A stretch of DNA of 34,134 bases from a virus: the IMG/VR virus record IMGVR_UViG_3300028394_000017, positions 1 through 34,134 of that record; one strand, 5' to 3'. Both the position numbers and the translations under genes were made by a program. A model generated the notes under the pieces. It was not told where the DNA came from. It did no database searches and was given only the letters and a program-made list of their open reading frames with translations. Positions 8,296 through 16,067 of the stretch are shown here, one piece after another. Positions within the stretch are counted from its first letter, which is position 1; each line of letters opens with the position of its first letter.

Positions 8296-9340
8296 TTATG
8301 TAGGCGCAGCCAAAGAACAAGGTGTGGCAAACTTAGAATCTGCCAGAGCTACGGCAAAGCTATCCAATCCAAATACCTACACGCCATATGGTACTCAAAC
8401 AGTAACTTATGAGGGCGATATTCCTACAGTTACGCAAACGCTGACACCTACGGCACAAAAGACTTTAGAGGCGCAGCAAGGCGTTCAATACTCACTTGCC
8501 AACCTTGGACAACAAGGTGCAGACACTGCCAGCAATGTGCTAGATAAACCGTTTGACTTTGGTGGGCCTGCGGTACAGACCTCATTGGATACTAGCAATG
8601 TTGCCAAGATGCCGGTCAATGCAGGCATGACTGGGCAAGAAGCAATCATGCAGCGGCTTGAACCATCGTTGGCAAGACAGCGAGTAAGTACAGAAACTCA
8701 ATTGATTAACCAAGGGTTACGACCAGGCACTGAGGCTTACAACAACGCTATCCAGCTCCTTGGACAGCAAGAAAACGATGCAAGAACACAAGCGGTTACC
8801 CAAGGTCTTAACCTTGATATTGGCGCAAATGCTCAAGGCTTTAACCAAGCGGTTCAGCAAGGTCAGTTTGGCAACACTGCACAGCAGCAGGCTTTGGCTG
8901 AAGCGATCACACAACGTCAATTGCCGCTGAATGAGATCACGGCGCTAATGTCTGGCTCACAAATTCAAAATCCGCAATTTGGTGCTTACCAAGGCGCTAC
9001 GGTACAACCAGCGCCATTGTTTGAAGCAACCAAAGCTCAGGGTCTGTTTGACGCAAATACATATAACCAACAGGTTGCACAAGCTAATGCTGCTACAACA
9101 GGTATGTATTCATTGGGTGGTGCTGCATTGGGTGCGCCCAAAGGTACATTCTCTGACCGCAGATTGAAATCAAATATTGTCAGAATTGGCACTCACCCAA
9201 TAGGCGTGGGAATTTACGAATACGACATTTTTGGTGGTCGTCAGATTGGCGTAATGGCGCAAGAGCTGATGGAAGTAATGCCAGAGGCAGTACACCAGCA
9301 TTCAAGCGGTTACTTAATGGTTGATTACGGGAGACTTTGA
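8261..9340 (+). CDS. Virion protein with C-terminal S74 intramolecular chaperone domain
   Basis: A 359-residue protein. Residues 1-290 are Gln/Ala/Thr-rich, with a TPYGTQTVTYEGDIPTVTQTL segment near 40-60 split by a turn, and RVSTETQLINQGLRPGTEAYN near 140-160, a pattern typical of phage internal or tail proteins. Residues about 297-359 are a peptidase S74 domain: FSDRRLKSNI (Ser of the self-cleavage site, then R/K), a YEYD strand, GVMAQELMEVMPEAV and a final YLMVDYGRL. S74 domains help trimerise fibres and cleave themselves off. Here the domain is attached to an ejection-type body. GGGGAAC gives the ribosome site before ATG 8261. Confidence 0.75.
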   Translation: MGKTVSQPAAPDYVGAAKEQGVANLESARATAKLSNPNTYTPYGTQTVTYEGDIPTVTQTLTPTAQKTLEAQQGVQYSLANLGQQGADTASNVLDKPFDFGGPAVQTSLDTSNVAKMPVNAGMTGQEAIMQRLEPSLARQRVSTETQLINQGLRPGTEAYNNAIQLLGQQENDARTQAVTQGLNLDIGANAQGFNQAVQQGQFGNTAQQQALAEAITQRQLPLNEITALMSGSQIQNPQFGAYQGATVQPAPLFEATKAQGLFDANTYNQQVAQANAATTGMYSLGGAALGAPKGTFSDRRLKSNIVRIGTHPIGVGIYEYDIFGGRQIGVMAQELMEVMPEAVHQHSSGYLMVDYGRL

Positions 9341-10599
9341 TGGTTGATGTAAATTTATCCCCATACACCGCTGAACAGCAGGCAATGGATCGCCGCCGCA
9401 AAATGGCAGAAGCGATGCAACAACAAGCCGTTGCCCCAATTGAAATGCCGACTGTGCCAGGTGCAAAAGTTAGCCATTTACAAGGGTTGGCAAAGTTATT
9501 GCAAGGCTACATTGCTGGTAAAAATCTTGATAGAGCAGATCAAGAACAAAAAGATTATGAAAATCAAGTGTCAAGAGAGACGGCACACTTGTTGAGCAAT
9601 TTGGGTCAGTATGAGACTGTAAAAGGAGAGCAAACTTCTCCTGCTGTATCTGCTGAAATTATTCCTGCTGTAGAAAATCAAGAAAACCTTGATAGAAAAA
9701 ATCTTATTCTTTATAACGTTTCACATAGAACAAATCAAACTCCCAGTATAGGAATGGTAAACAATGGCACAAGATTAGACGAAAGCGGTGAAAATACATT
9801 TATGCCGTCTAGCGTTACTGGTCAACAAATAAGGGACGCAAATGATTTGCCTAGATATACATCCGAAGAACAAATTAAAACCCCAGCAAAACCAGCTACA
9901 TATGCTGCAGATCGCCAAGAACCTGTATTAAATGCAAGTTATTTAGACCCTACTAATCGTAATGCTTATAAAACTGGACAAGTCAAACAAATGCTAATGC
10001 AAGTTTTGATGCAGCAAGAAGCACAAAAGCAAGCTGCGGCATTAAGAAAGCAAGAAGCAGAGCAAGCAATTCATGCGTTTAATCCAGAGCAAAATGTTGG
10101 CACGATTGTTAATAGTAGATATGTGCCGCTTATTGAAGGCAAACCAAAAATAGAATATACGAAAGTCGAAACGCGTGATCCTGTAACAGGGCAACCAATT
10201 ATTAAATATGTTGATAAAACTCAATTAGGCGCATTAGGAAATATTTTAGCGCCGTACACTGGCATGATTGCTGATTTAATGCAGGCTCAAGATTTACCTG
10301 CCGCAATAAAAAATAACCCAGATGCATTGAGGTTAATTGGCGGTTTCTTAGGTAAACAAGGTGGGGATGTTACGGCTGCTGATTTTGCTAAAGTGATGAT
10401 TAGCTTAGACGAAACCAATGCTCGACTGAGATATGAAGGCATTTCTCCAGTATCAACTAATATTGTAAAAGGCAAAAATATCATGATCCCATCTGTGGAT
10501 TTACCACCTAAAGGAACTCCATTAGAAATTGGCAAGGTATACAACACTTCTAAAGGGCAAGCTCGCTGGAATGGGAATAAACTCGTTACCATAGATTAA
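9340..10599 (+). CDS. Putative virion-interior (ejection-type) protein
   Basis: A 419-residue, Gln/Ala/Asn-rich, mostly helical protein without Cys or clear motifs. The N-terminus contains AEQQAMDRRRKMAEAMQQQ, typical of phage internal proteins. A central coiled coil (KQMLMQVLMQQEAQKQAAALRK) precedes a C-terminal globular part ending in KGQARWNGNKLVTID. ATG 9340 overlaps the previous stop as TGATG, with GGGAG 6 bases before. Position in the row of genes between tail connector and fibre matches the ejection-protein block of P22-like phages. Function inferred from position. The gene is clearly more AT-rich than the packaging genes. Confidence 0.55.
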   Translation: MVDVNLSPYTAEQQAMDRRRKMAEAMQQQAVAPIEMPTVPGAKVSHLQGLAKLLQGYIAGKNLDRADQEQKDYENQVSRETAHLLSNLGQYETVKGEQTSPAVSAEIIPAVENQENLDRKNLILYNVSHRTNQTPSIGMVNNGTRLDESGENTFMPSSVTGQQIRDANDLPRYTSEEQIKTPAKPATYAADRQEPVLNASYLDPTNRNAYKTGQVKQMLMQVLMQQEAQKQAAALRKQEAEQAIHAFNPEQNVGTIVNSRYVPLIEGKPKIEYTKVETRDPVTGQPIIKYVDKTQLGALGNILAPYTGMIADLMQAQDLPAAIKNNPDALRLIGGFLGKQGGDVTAADFAKVMISLDETNARLRYEGISPVSTNIVKGKNIMIPSVDLPPKGTPLEIGKVYNTSKGQARWNGNKLVTID

Positions 10600-10608
10600 G
10601 GATTAAAC

Positions 10609-11346
10609 ATGGCTGAATTTACTTTAGAAGAAGCATATGGTATGCCAACGGAAAAACCAAAAACAAAGGTTAATCCTGCGTTGGTCAAAGCATTAATTCC
10701 CGCAAATCAACCTATTGTTGCAAATGATTTGCCTACCGCTGGAATGTCGCCCAAAGATCAAGCGGCATATCGTTTGAATGAAGCTAACAGAAAAGCAGCG
10801 GCTCAAAGCGAATCGGAAAAAATAAAACCTATTCCAGAAAAAATGAGTTCAGCAATTTTGCAGAATCATCAATCTATAAATAAGTTAGATGATGCACTTG
10901 ACCTATTGGAAGCAAACAAAAATGCTGTAGGGTTAAAAGGTAATTTAGGACAATTTTTATTAAATAATTTAGACCCTAAAGGAATTGACGCAAGAGCTGC
11001 TATTGCTGATATTGGATCAATTGTTTTGCATGATCGAAGTGGTGCGGCTGTATCAAATACGGAAGGTTCTCGACTTCTTCCATTTATACCCACGCCATCA
11101 GATACTTATGAAGCGGCAAAAAATAAATTAACAAGAATGCGTAAATATGCCGCTGAAGAACAGGATGCTTTAAAAACTACGTATAGCAAAGAACAAGGAT
11201 ATAAAGAACTTCCTAATTTACCGGCAAGAGTTGGAATAAATAAACCGCCAGTTGGTGCGCCACCTGAAGCCAAAAAAGCCCCAGATGGCAAATGGTATTC
11301 GCCTGATCCAAGCAGACCTGGCAAATATTTACAGTGGGGACAATGA
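10609..11346 (+). CDS. Putative virion-interior protein, 245 aa
   Basis: A helical protein with a disordered Pro/Lys-rich N-terminus and a short C-terminal KKAPDGKWYSPDPSRPG motif. The central block AAIADIGSIVLHDRSGAAVSN followed by RLLPFIPTPSD recurs in phage proteins I associate with ejection or virion-interior genes, so it is probably a real conserved family. AAGGATTAA precedes ATG 10609. It sits between two other ejection-type genes and shares their low GC. No enzymatic motif is seen. Confidence 0.55.
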   Translation: MAEFTLEEAYGMPTEKPKTKVNPALVKALIPANQPIVANDLPTAGMSPKDQAAYRLNEANRKAAAQSESEKIKPIPEKMSSAILQNHQSINKLDDALDLLEANKNAVGLKGNLGQFLLNNLDPKGIDARAAIADIGSIVLHDRSGAAVSNTEGSRLLPFIPTPSDTYEAAKNKLTRMRKYAAEEQDALKTTYSKEQGYKELPNLPARVGINKPPVGAPPEAKKAPDGKWYSPDPSRPGKYLQWGQ

Positions 11347-11347
11347 T

Positions 11348-12925
11348 ATGGCTGGCAAACCTGTCGAACATGACCCTTTTGTTACGCAATCAGGCGGCAT
11401 ACCTGTTGAGCATGATCCTTTTGCGCCTCAAAAACGATCATGGATGGATGTTGCTGGAGAATCGTTAACTAATATACCTACAAGTGCTGCGGCATTAGCT
11501 GGCAATCTTTATGACGTAGCAACAGACCCAATTCAAGCCGCAAGAGGCATGGGAAGAATGATTGTTGGCGGCACAGAAAAATTGATGGGTGAGCCTTATT
11601 TTGATACCTCAAGTGGTCGAGCAGTTCGTGAACAAGGTAAAGCGGCATTAAGCAACGCTGGAGAATATTTTAAAAACCGTGCTGGTAGTGAAGAAGCAAT
11701 TAAAAATACACTAGCTACCGACCCTGTGGGCGCTGCGGCTGATTTGTCTGCGTTATTAAGTGGCGGCAGTACGTTGGCGGCAAGAATGCCTATGTTGGCA
11801 AAAGCTGCGCCTGCATTAAGAACATGGGCAAGTGTGACTGATCCTTTGAATTTGGCGGCTAAAGCTGGCGGCAAAATGTATGACCTTGCTGGCGTATTGA
11901 CCAAACAAGGTTTGGGTCTAAAAACAGGCGTAGGAACAGAACCAATAACTCAAGCAGTGCAAGCTGGTCGAGAAAATAATCCTGCGTTTATTAAAAATTT
12001 GCGCGGTGATGTGCCTGCAATTAATGTTTTAGAAGATGCTAAAGCTAACCTTGCACAAATAAATGCTGACAAACAGCAAGCCTATCGGTCTGGCATGGTT
12101 AACATTAAAAATGATAAGTCTGTGCTTGATTTCATAGGAATTGACAAAGCATTAAAAGACGCTGAGGGTGCGGCTTACTTTAAAGGTAAAGTTATTGACG
12201 AAACTTCTGCATCTGTATTAGATAAGATGAAAGCCAAAGTAGCAAATTGGAAAAATTCAGACCCTGCTGAATACCACACTCCAGAAGCTATGGATAAATT
12301 AAAACAAAGCCTTTGGGAAGATTTTGGCAAATTAGGCCAAGAAGAAAAAGAAGCATATTCATTGGGTAAGCAAATTTATGATTCTGTTAAAACAGAAATT
12401 AGTAAACAAGCGCCTGAGTATGCAAAGGTAATGAAAGAATATACCGATGCAAGCGATTTAACTAAAGAAATTGAGCGTTCATTGTCTCTTGGCCATAAGG
12501 CATCTGCTGACACCGCAATGCGTAAACTTCAATCGTTAATGAGAAACAACGTAAACACAAACTACGGTCAACGACTCAATCTTGCCCAACAATTAGAAAG
12601 CGCCGGTGGCAGAGATTTAATGCCTGCTTTGGCTGGTCAGGCTATGGGTGATTGGACACCAAGGGGCATCCAAAGGGCTGCGGCAGGACTTGAGGGCATG
12701 GGTGCTTATGCAATTGGTGGCCCCGCATTGGCGGCTTTAGATGTAGCATCGTCATCACCAAGATTAATGGGTGAGGCATCATACAAATATGGTCAACTTG
12801 CAAATGCTTTAAATCAAGGCAAAAAAGCAGTTTCTAATGCAGTGCCAATGACGGCAAAACAAGCTAGATTAGCGGCTCTTTTAGGGTCACAATCTAATCC
12901 ATACGCAATTGGGGGACAGCAATGA
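11348..12925 (+). CDS. Putative DNA ejection protein, Ala/Gly-rich
   Basis: A 525-residue protein. A duplicated PVEHDPF motif lies at residues about 5-11 and 18-24. Long Ala/Gly-rich amphipathic stretches (about 45-90, 130-190 and near 450-475, GLEGMGAYAIGGPALAALDV) could insert into membranes. The middle is charged and helical (KDAEGAAYFKGKVIDETSASVLDKMKAKV split over residues 265-300). This is the profile of proteins ejected with phage DNA to form a trans-envelope channel. The ATG at 11348 lies 1 base after the previous stop. The stop TGA at 12923-12925 is also the left edge of the homing element, and probably once overlapped the ATG of the fibre gene. Confidence 0.6.
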   Translation: MAGKPVEHDPFVTQSGGIPVEHDPFAPQKRSWMDVAGESLTNIPTSAAALAGNLYDVATDPIQAARGMGRMIVGGTEKLMGEPYFDTSSGRAVREQGKAALSNAGEYFKNRAGSEEAIKNTLATDPVGAAADLSALLSGGSTLAARMPMLAKAAPALRTWASVTDPLNLAAKAGGKMYDLAGVLTKQGLGLKTGVGTEPITQAVQAGRENNPAFIKNLRGDVPAINVLEDAKANLAQINADKQQAYRSGMVNIKNDKSVLDFIGIDKALKDAEGAAYFKGKVIDETSASVLDKMKAKVANWKNSDPAEYHTPEAMDKLKQSLWEDFGKLGQEEKEAYSLGKQIYDSVKTEISKQAPEYAKVMKEYTDASDLTKEIERSLSLGHKASADTAMRKLQSLMRNNVNTNYGQRLNLAQQLESAGGRDLMPALAGQAMGDWTPRGIQRAAAGLEGMGAYAIGGPALAALDVASSSPRLMGEASYKYGQLANALNQGKKAVSNAVPMTAKQARLAALLGSQSNPYAIGGQQ

Positions 12926-12930
12926 GTTAC
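12923..12930. repeat. Left copy of 8-bp direct repeat flanking the HNH element
   Basis: TGAGTTAC here matches 13539-13546. The left copy overlaps the stop codon of the ejection gene and is preceded by A, giving ATGAGTTAC, the presumed original start of the fibre gene (Met-Ser-Tyr). Confidence 0.8.
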
Positions 12931-13484
12931 GCCCTTGTTGCTTTGTTTTTAATCCTTGAAATATGAGATTGATTTACGCCATATTTAGCAGCAAGTACGG
13001 ATTGTATTTCCGTGCTGGCGCAAATCATGGCAATGTCGTCATCAGTCAATCTTCCATTCCAATGATTCAGTCCATAGTTATGACGGCGTTTTTTTGCGGT
13101 GTCTGCGTTGTTTTCGGCTTTTGTGCCTATTTGAAGATGGTCGGGGTTTACGCATGGCGCGTTATCGCATTTGTGCATAATTATTTTGCCATCAGGTATT
13201 TGACCTACATAAAGCTCATAAGAATAACGATGAGCTCTAACAGTTTTGCCGCCAGCAATCATAAAAATTCCATACCCATAACCATTTTTAGTCCCTTTCC
13301 AAACCCAGCATTTGTCGGTTTTTTGAATTTTTGCCTCAAAAGCATCTTTTTCAGATACCCCCAAATGATCGTGCAAAGTTTTAGAATGCCAGGCTTGTTT
13401 GTAATGTTTGCTACAAAGTTGGCGAGCCACAGATGGCAAGGCGCAAACAGAACACAAAATCACCGTTTTTACTTGATGGCCCAT
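12927..13484 (-). CDS. HNH homing endonuclease with zinc ribbon and C-terminal HTH
   Basis: A 185-residue protein on the strand opposite to all structural genes. Zinc-ribbon-like CSVC (11-14) and CSKHY (24-28) come first. The HNH core follows: [20 protein letters not shown] (H86), then [14 protein letters not shown] (H104, C106, C111, N113, H116). Residues 147-183 form a helix-turn-helix ([18 protein letters not shown]) typical of free-standing phage homing enzymes. Start ATG 13484 has AGAGG a few bases upstream and lies 22 bases after a TATAAT box; ATG 13523 would precede that promoter and is rejected. It cuts an intron-less target site to spread itself. Confidence 0.88.
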   Translation of the reverse strand: MGHQVKTVILCSVCALPSVARQLCSKHYKQAWHSKTLHDHLGVSEKDAFEAKIQKTDKCWVWKGTKNGYGYGIFMIAGGKTVRAHRYSYELYVGQIPDGKIIMHKCDNAPCVNPDHLQIGTKAENNADTAKKRRHNYGLNHWNGRLTDDDIAMICASTEIQSVLAAKYGVNQSHISRIKNKATRA

Positions 13485-13506
13485 AAATCCTCTTGTAAAA
13501 ACATCA

Positions 13507-13535
13507 ATTATATGCCCTTTCAATGGAGGTGGCTA
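13507..13535 (-). promoter_or_regulatory. Promoter of the HNH gene
   Basis: Read on the minus strand: -35 TAGCCA (13535-13530), 17-base spacer, perfect -10 TATAAT (13512-13507). Transcription would start near 13500, about 16 bases before the HNH start codon. The promoter lies wholly inside the inserted element, so the element is self-sufficient. Confidence 0.6.
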
Positions 13536-13537
13536 CT

Positions 13538-14980
13538 GTGAGTTACAATGGTTCGGGAACATTCCAAATAAACACATCTGGTCAACCAGTAGTCACAGGC
13601 ACGGTCATATCCTCGACCGCTTTTAACGCCCTTACAGCAGACTTGGCAACAGGTCTGTCCACGGCTATCACAAAAGACGGTCAGACGGCTACAACGGCTC
13701 GCATACCGTTTGCTGCGGGTATCAGCTCTACACTGGTCACAGATTCATCTAGCACGGGTACAGGATCAATTATTACGGCTGGTGGGGTAGGTATAGCCAA
13801 GGCGCTGTATGTGGGTACTACGGCTAACGTGGCGGGTGCTGTGACCCTTGGCGGCGTGGCGACCTTTAGCGCACAACCGATATTTTCTAGTTTGACGGCA
13901 TCAACGGCAGTGGCAACAGATGCGTCCAAAGGTCTTGTTAGCGTCACCAATACAGGCACTGGCAATAACGTGCTGGGGACTGGGCCAACAATATCTTTGC
14001 CTGTCATTGACAACATTAAGATGGGTTACGCCACCACTGCTACGGCGGCGGGTACGACTACTTTGACCGTGGCAAGTAACTACCGTCAATTCTTTACAGG
14101 TTCTACTACGCAAACCGTTGTTTTGCCTGTAACTAGCACTTTGGTGACTGGCATTGCTTATGAAATTGAAAACAATTCGACTGGGTTGCTAACGGTTAAT
14201 TCGTCTGGTGGTAATTTGGTGGGAACAATACCCGCAGGCGTTTGTGCTCATGCGGTTTGTATTGGTACTACGTTAACCACTGCCGCCGATTGGGATTGGG
14301 ATTACATCTCAAACACATCAATCACTGGCACAGGCTCTGCTGTATTGGCTACTTCGCCAACAATCACAACGCCAACCATTGACACTATTACATCAGCCGC
14401 AGCAACTGCGCTGACATTAAAAAGTGCTGGTACAACAGCTCTCACAATAAGCACAAGTCAAGCGGCAACTTTTGCAAGTACGGTGGCTGATTCGGTGGCA
14501 ATTTTAAGGCCATTGGTTTCTGGCACTGCGGTTGCATCTACCAGTGGGACGAGTATTGACTTTACAAGCATCCCATCATGGGTGAAGCGTATCACTGTGA
14601 TGTTTAATGGTGTCAGTACAGGTAGCAATTCAAATTTTTTAATTCAAATAGGCTCTGGTTCAATTGTAACTACTGGTTATGTATCGGGGGCGGTCACAGT
14701 TCAATCAGCCGCAATTAGCTCTGCGGCAGTAACAAGCACTACTGCTTTTGTTGTTGCAACTGCTGGTAATGTGGCATATTTATGGACTGGAACAGTTCAG
14801 TTGGTCAATCTTACTAGTAATACTTGGGTTGAATGCGGTATGTTGGTTAATACAACTGGAGATCGAAGTACCAATAGTGGTGGAACACTTGCTCTTGGTG
14901 GTGCGCTTGATCGAGTTCGTATTACTTCTGTAACACCAGATACTTTTGATGCCGGAAGTGTAAATATCTTATATGAATAA
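13538..14980 (+). CDS. Tail fibre or tail tip protein
   Basis: A 480-residue, Thr/Ser/Gly/Ala-rich beta protein. The opening SYNGSGTFQINTSGQPVV..GTVI....FNALTADLATGLS..ITKDGQ is the standard N-terminus of many phage fibre proteins that attach to the tail. The body has repeated strand-turn units (TTATAAGTTTLTVASNYRQ, TATSPTITTPTIDT-like). The C-terminal 150 residues resemble a receptor-binding jelly roll (SWVKRITVMFNGVSTG...VRITSV). The start is GTG 13538 with GGAGG 8 bases upstream, supplied by the homing element; ATG 13523 would add five residues and overlap that ribosome site. Likely binds a host surface glycan. Confidence 0.7.
   Translation: MSYNGSGTFQINTSGQPVVTGTVISSTAFNALTADLATGLSTAITKDGQTATTARIPFAAGISSTLVTDSSSTGTGSIITAGGVGIAKALYVGTTANVAGAVTLGGVATFSAQPIFSSLTASTAVATDASKGLVSVTNTGTGNNVLGTGPTISLPVIDNIKMGYATTATAAGTTTLTVASNYRQFFTGSTTQTVVLPVTSTLVTGIAYEIENNSTGLLTVNSSGGNLVGTIPAGVCAHAVCIGTTLTTAADWDWDYISNTSITGTGSAVLATSPTITTPTIDTITSAAATALTLKSAGTTALTISTSQAATFASTVADSVAILRPLVSGTAVASTSGTSIDFTSIPSWVKRITVMFNGVSTGSNSNFLIQIGSGSIVTTGYVSGAVTVQSAAISSAAVTSTTAFVVATAGNVAYLWTGTVQLVNLTSNTWVECGMLVNTTGDRSTNSGGTLALGGALDRVRITSVTPDTFDAGSVNILYE
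13539..13546. repeat. Right copy of 8-bp direct repeat flanking the HNH element
   Basis: TGAGTTAC, identical to 12923-12930. Preceded by G it forms the present GTG start and the Ser-Tyr codons of the fibre gene. Confidence 0.8.
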
Positions 14981-14989
14981 GGAAACATC

Positions 14990-15166
14990 ATGACACACAG
15001 AATCGTGGTTAACGTAGAAACAGGCGTAGTCACTCAAGTTGAATACACACCTGAAGAGCAAGCAGTGCATGATGCGGCAGTGGCGGCGCAAGAAGCTGCG
15101 GCGGTTGTGATAACGCCGCCCGTTGAGCCCGTGGTTGAGACACCACCAACTGAGCCTGCACCATGA
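14990..15166 (+). CDS. Small protein, 58 aa, fibre-adjacent
   Basis: A short gene with AAGGAAA before ATG 14990, 9 bases behind the fibre stop, ending at TGA 15164-15166, where it overlaps the next ATG. The product starts THRIVVNVETGVVTQVEYTPEE and continues into an Ala/Glu helix and a Pro/Val-rich tail. Small proteins with the I.VN.ETGE....PYTPEE pattern commonly follow phage fibre genes. The role is unknown; a fibre-associated or assembly role is a guess from position. Confidence 0.65.
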   Translation: MTHRIVVNVETGVVTQVEYTPEEQAVHDAAVAAQEAAAVVITPPVEPVVETPPTEPAP

Positions 15167-15360
15167 GTGACGAACTTGAATTAGATTTTGCGGTGCATGA
15201 GGCCATCTGCGCCCAGCGGTATGAAGCCATTCAAAAGACTTTGGCTGACGGCGACAAGCGCATGACCAAGATTGAATACTTGCTGTATGCACTGATGGTT
15301 TGCGTTTTGTTTGGCCCTGGCGTTGCCGGTGAGTTTGTCAAAAAGCTATTGGGGCTGTAA
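15163..15360 (+). CDS. Small single-span membrane protein in lysis cassette
   Basis: A 65-residue protein with an acidic soluble N-terminus (SDELELDF..HEAICAQRYEAIQKTLADGDKRM) and one hydrophobic span at residues 38-55 (YLLYALMVCVLFGPGVAG), ending in KKLLGL. It overlaps the previous gene as ATGA. It resembles small holin-associated proteins of environmental podoviruses in length and topology. Holin, antiholin or lysis accessory are all possible. Its TAA stop is directly followed, in the same frame, by the open start of the next gene. Confidence 0.6.
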   Translation: MSDELELDFAVHEAICAQRYEAIQKTLADGDKRMTKIEYLLYALMVCVLFGPGVAGEFVKKLLGL

Positions 15361-15900
15361 ATTGATCCTTTTACACTTGCACTTGCCGCCATTGCTGCAA
15401 TCAAGCAAGGTGTGGCGCTGTACAAGGATGCAAAGTCGGTCGCTAAAGATGTCACCTCCATCACAATGGAGATTTCTGGTCACATCGGTAAATTCTTTGA
15501 TGCCCATGAGCAAGTCAAAGCCGCAGCAATTGAACAAAAGAAAAACCCGCCAAAGGGTAAATCACTAAAGGCACAGGCATTAGATAACATTTTTCAAGAG
15601 ATGGAGTTAGAGCGCCAAGCCACTGAGTTGAGAGAATTGTTAATTTACGGCGTAGACCCAGCTTTAGGGGCGGTATGGTCAAGGTTTCAGGATGAGTTTG
15701 AAAGATTGCAAGCTGAACAGGAAAAGGAAAGGTTAGCGCAAGAGGCCAAGGAAAGGGTAGCGTCATGGCAACGGCGAAGAATGCTAAACCAACTACAAGA
15801 CAGGGCGCTAATAATCGGGGCGGTGGCGATAGTTTTTATATACCTCCACCTGATGTTTTACGCAATCAGCCAGATGAGGATAGCGAAATGGGGTTCTTGA
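15361..15900 (+). CDS. Lysis-cassette coiled-coil protein with C-terminal membrane span; probable ATT start
   Basis: A 179-residue frame opening directly after a TAA. Residues 1-18 (IDPFTLALAAIAAIKQGV) are the DPFT..A..AAIK.G N-terminus I know from lysis-linked phage proteins, yet no ATG, GTG or TTG lies before GTG 15412, which would remove them. So ATT at 15361 is the likely start, with GGGG about 6 bases upstream. A helical middle (ALDNIFQEMELERQATELRELL...) and a coiled coil rich in Glu/Lys lead to a C-terminal span at about 155-172 (ALIIGAVAIVFIYLHLMF). Function unknown; the neighbours are holin and spanins. The last 136 bases are also coded by the next gene. Confidence 0.65.
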   Translation: MDPFTLALAAIAAIKQGVALYKDAKSVAKDVTSITMEISGHIGKFFDAHEQVKAAAIEQKKNPPKGKSLKAQALDNIFQEMELERQATELRELLIYGVDPALGAVWSRFQDEFERLQAEQEKERLAQEAKERVASWQRRRMLNQLQDRALIIGAVAIVFIYLHLMFYAISQMRIAKWGS

Positions 15901-16067
15901 TTTCTCTAATTGCAATGGTGGCTGTGTTTGGTGTGCTTTTACCTTTGATGGCAATGTTGTATTTTGACATTTTGGAAGTTAGAGAGCAGACCAAACACCA
16001 GCAACAAGTCATTCAAAGAATGATCAACGAAGCAAAGGACAAACGTGATGCAAATAGACCCGAGTGA
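15765..16067 (+). CDS. Small single-span membrane protein overlapping two neighbours
   Basis: A 100-residue protein starting at ATG 15765 inside the preceding gene (136-base overlap, another frame), with a GAAAGGG ribosome site upstream. Residues 1-41 are polar and Gly/Pro-rich; one strong span follows (residues 43-65, GFLISLIAMVAVFGVLLPLMAML), then a charged helix (EVREQTKHQQQVIQRMINEAKDK split across 70-93). Topology resembles a small lysis regulator or an i-spanin-like anchor. The function is not recognised. The stop overlaps the holin candidate by 20 bases. Confidence 0.55.
   Translation: MATAKNAKPTTRQGANNRGGGDSFYIPPPDVLRNQPDEDSEMGFLISLIAMVAVFGVLLPLMAMLYFDILEVREQTKHQQQVIQRMINEAKDKRDANRPE

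Larger units (their letters stand above)
12923..13538. mobile_element. HNH homing element inserted at the fibre-gene start codon
   Basis: An approximately 616-bp insert between two copies of TGAGTTAC (12923-12930 and 13539-13546). It contains a minus-strand HNH endonuclease gene with its own promoter, and at its right end a strong ribosome site (GGAGG, 13525-13529) followed after 8 bases by GTG (13538) that restarts the fibre gene. Deleting one repeat plus the insert gives an ATGA overlap between ejection and fibre genes, like other junctions in this genome. Confidence 0.75.

Noticed and set aside
12963-13541. A 192-codon plus-strand frame antisense to the HNH gene
   Set aside because: It is the mirror of a well-supported HNH gene, has Cys/Phe-rich composition without motif, and lacks a ribosome site.
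16045-16047. GTG start three bases before the holin ATG
   Set aside because: The ATG at 16048 fits the AAAGGA ribosome site as well and is the more common start.
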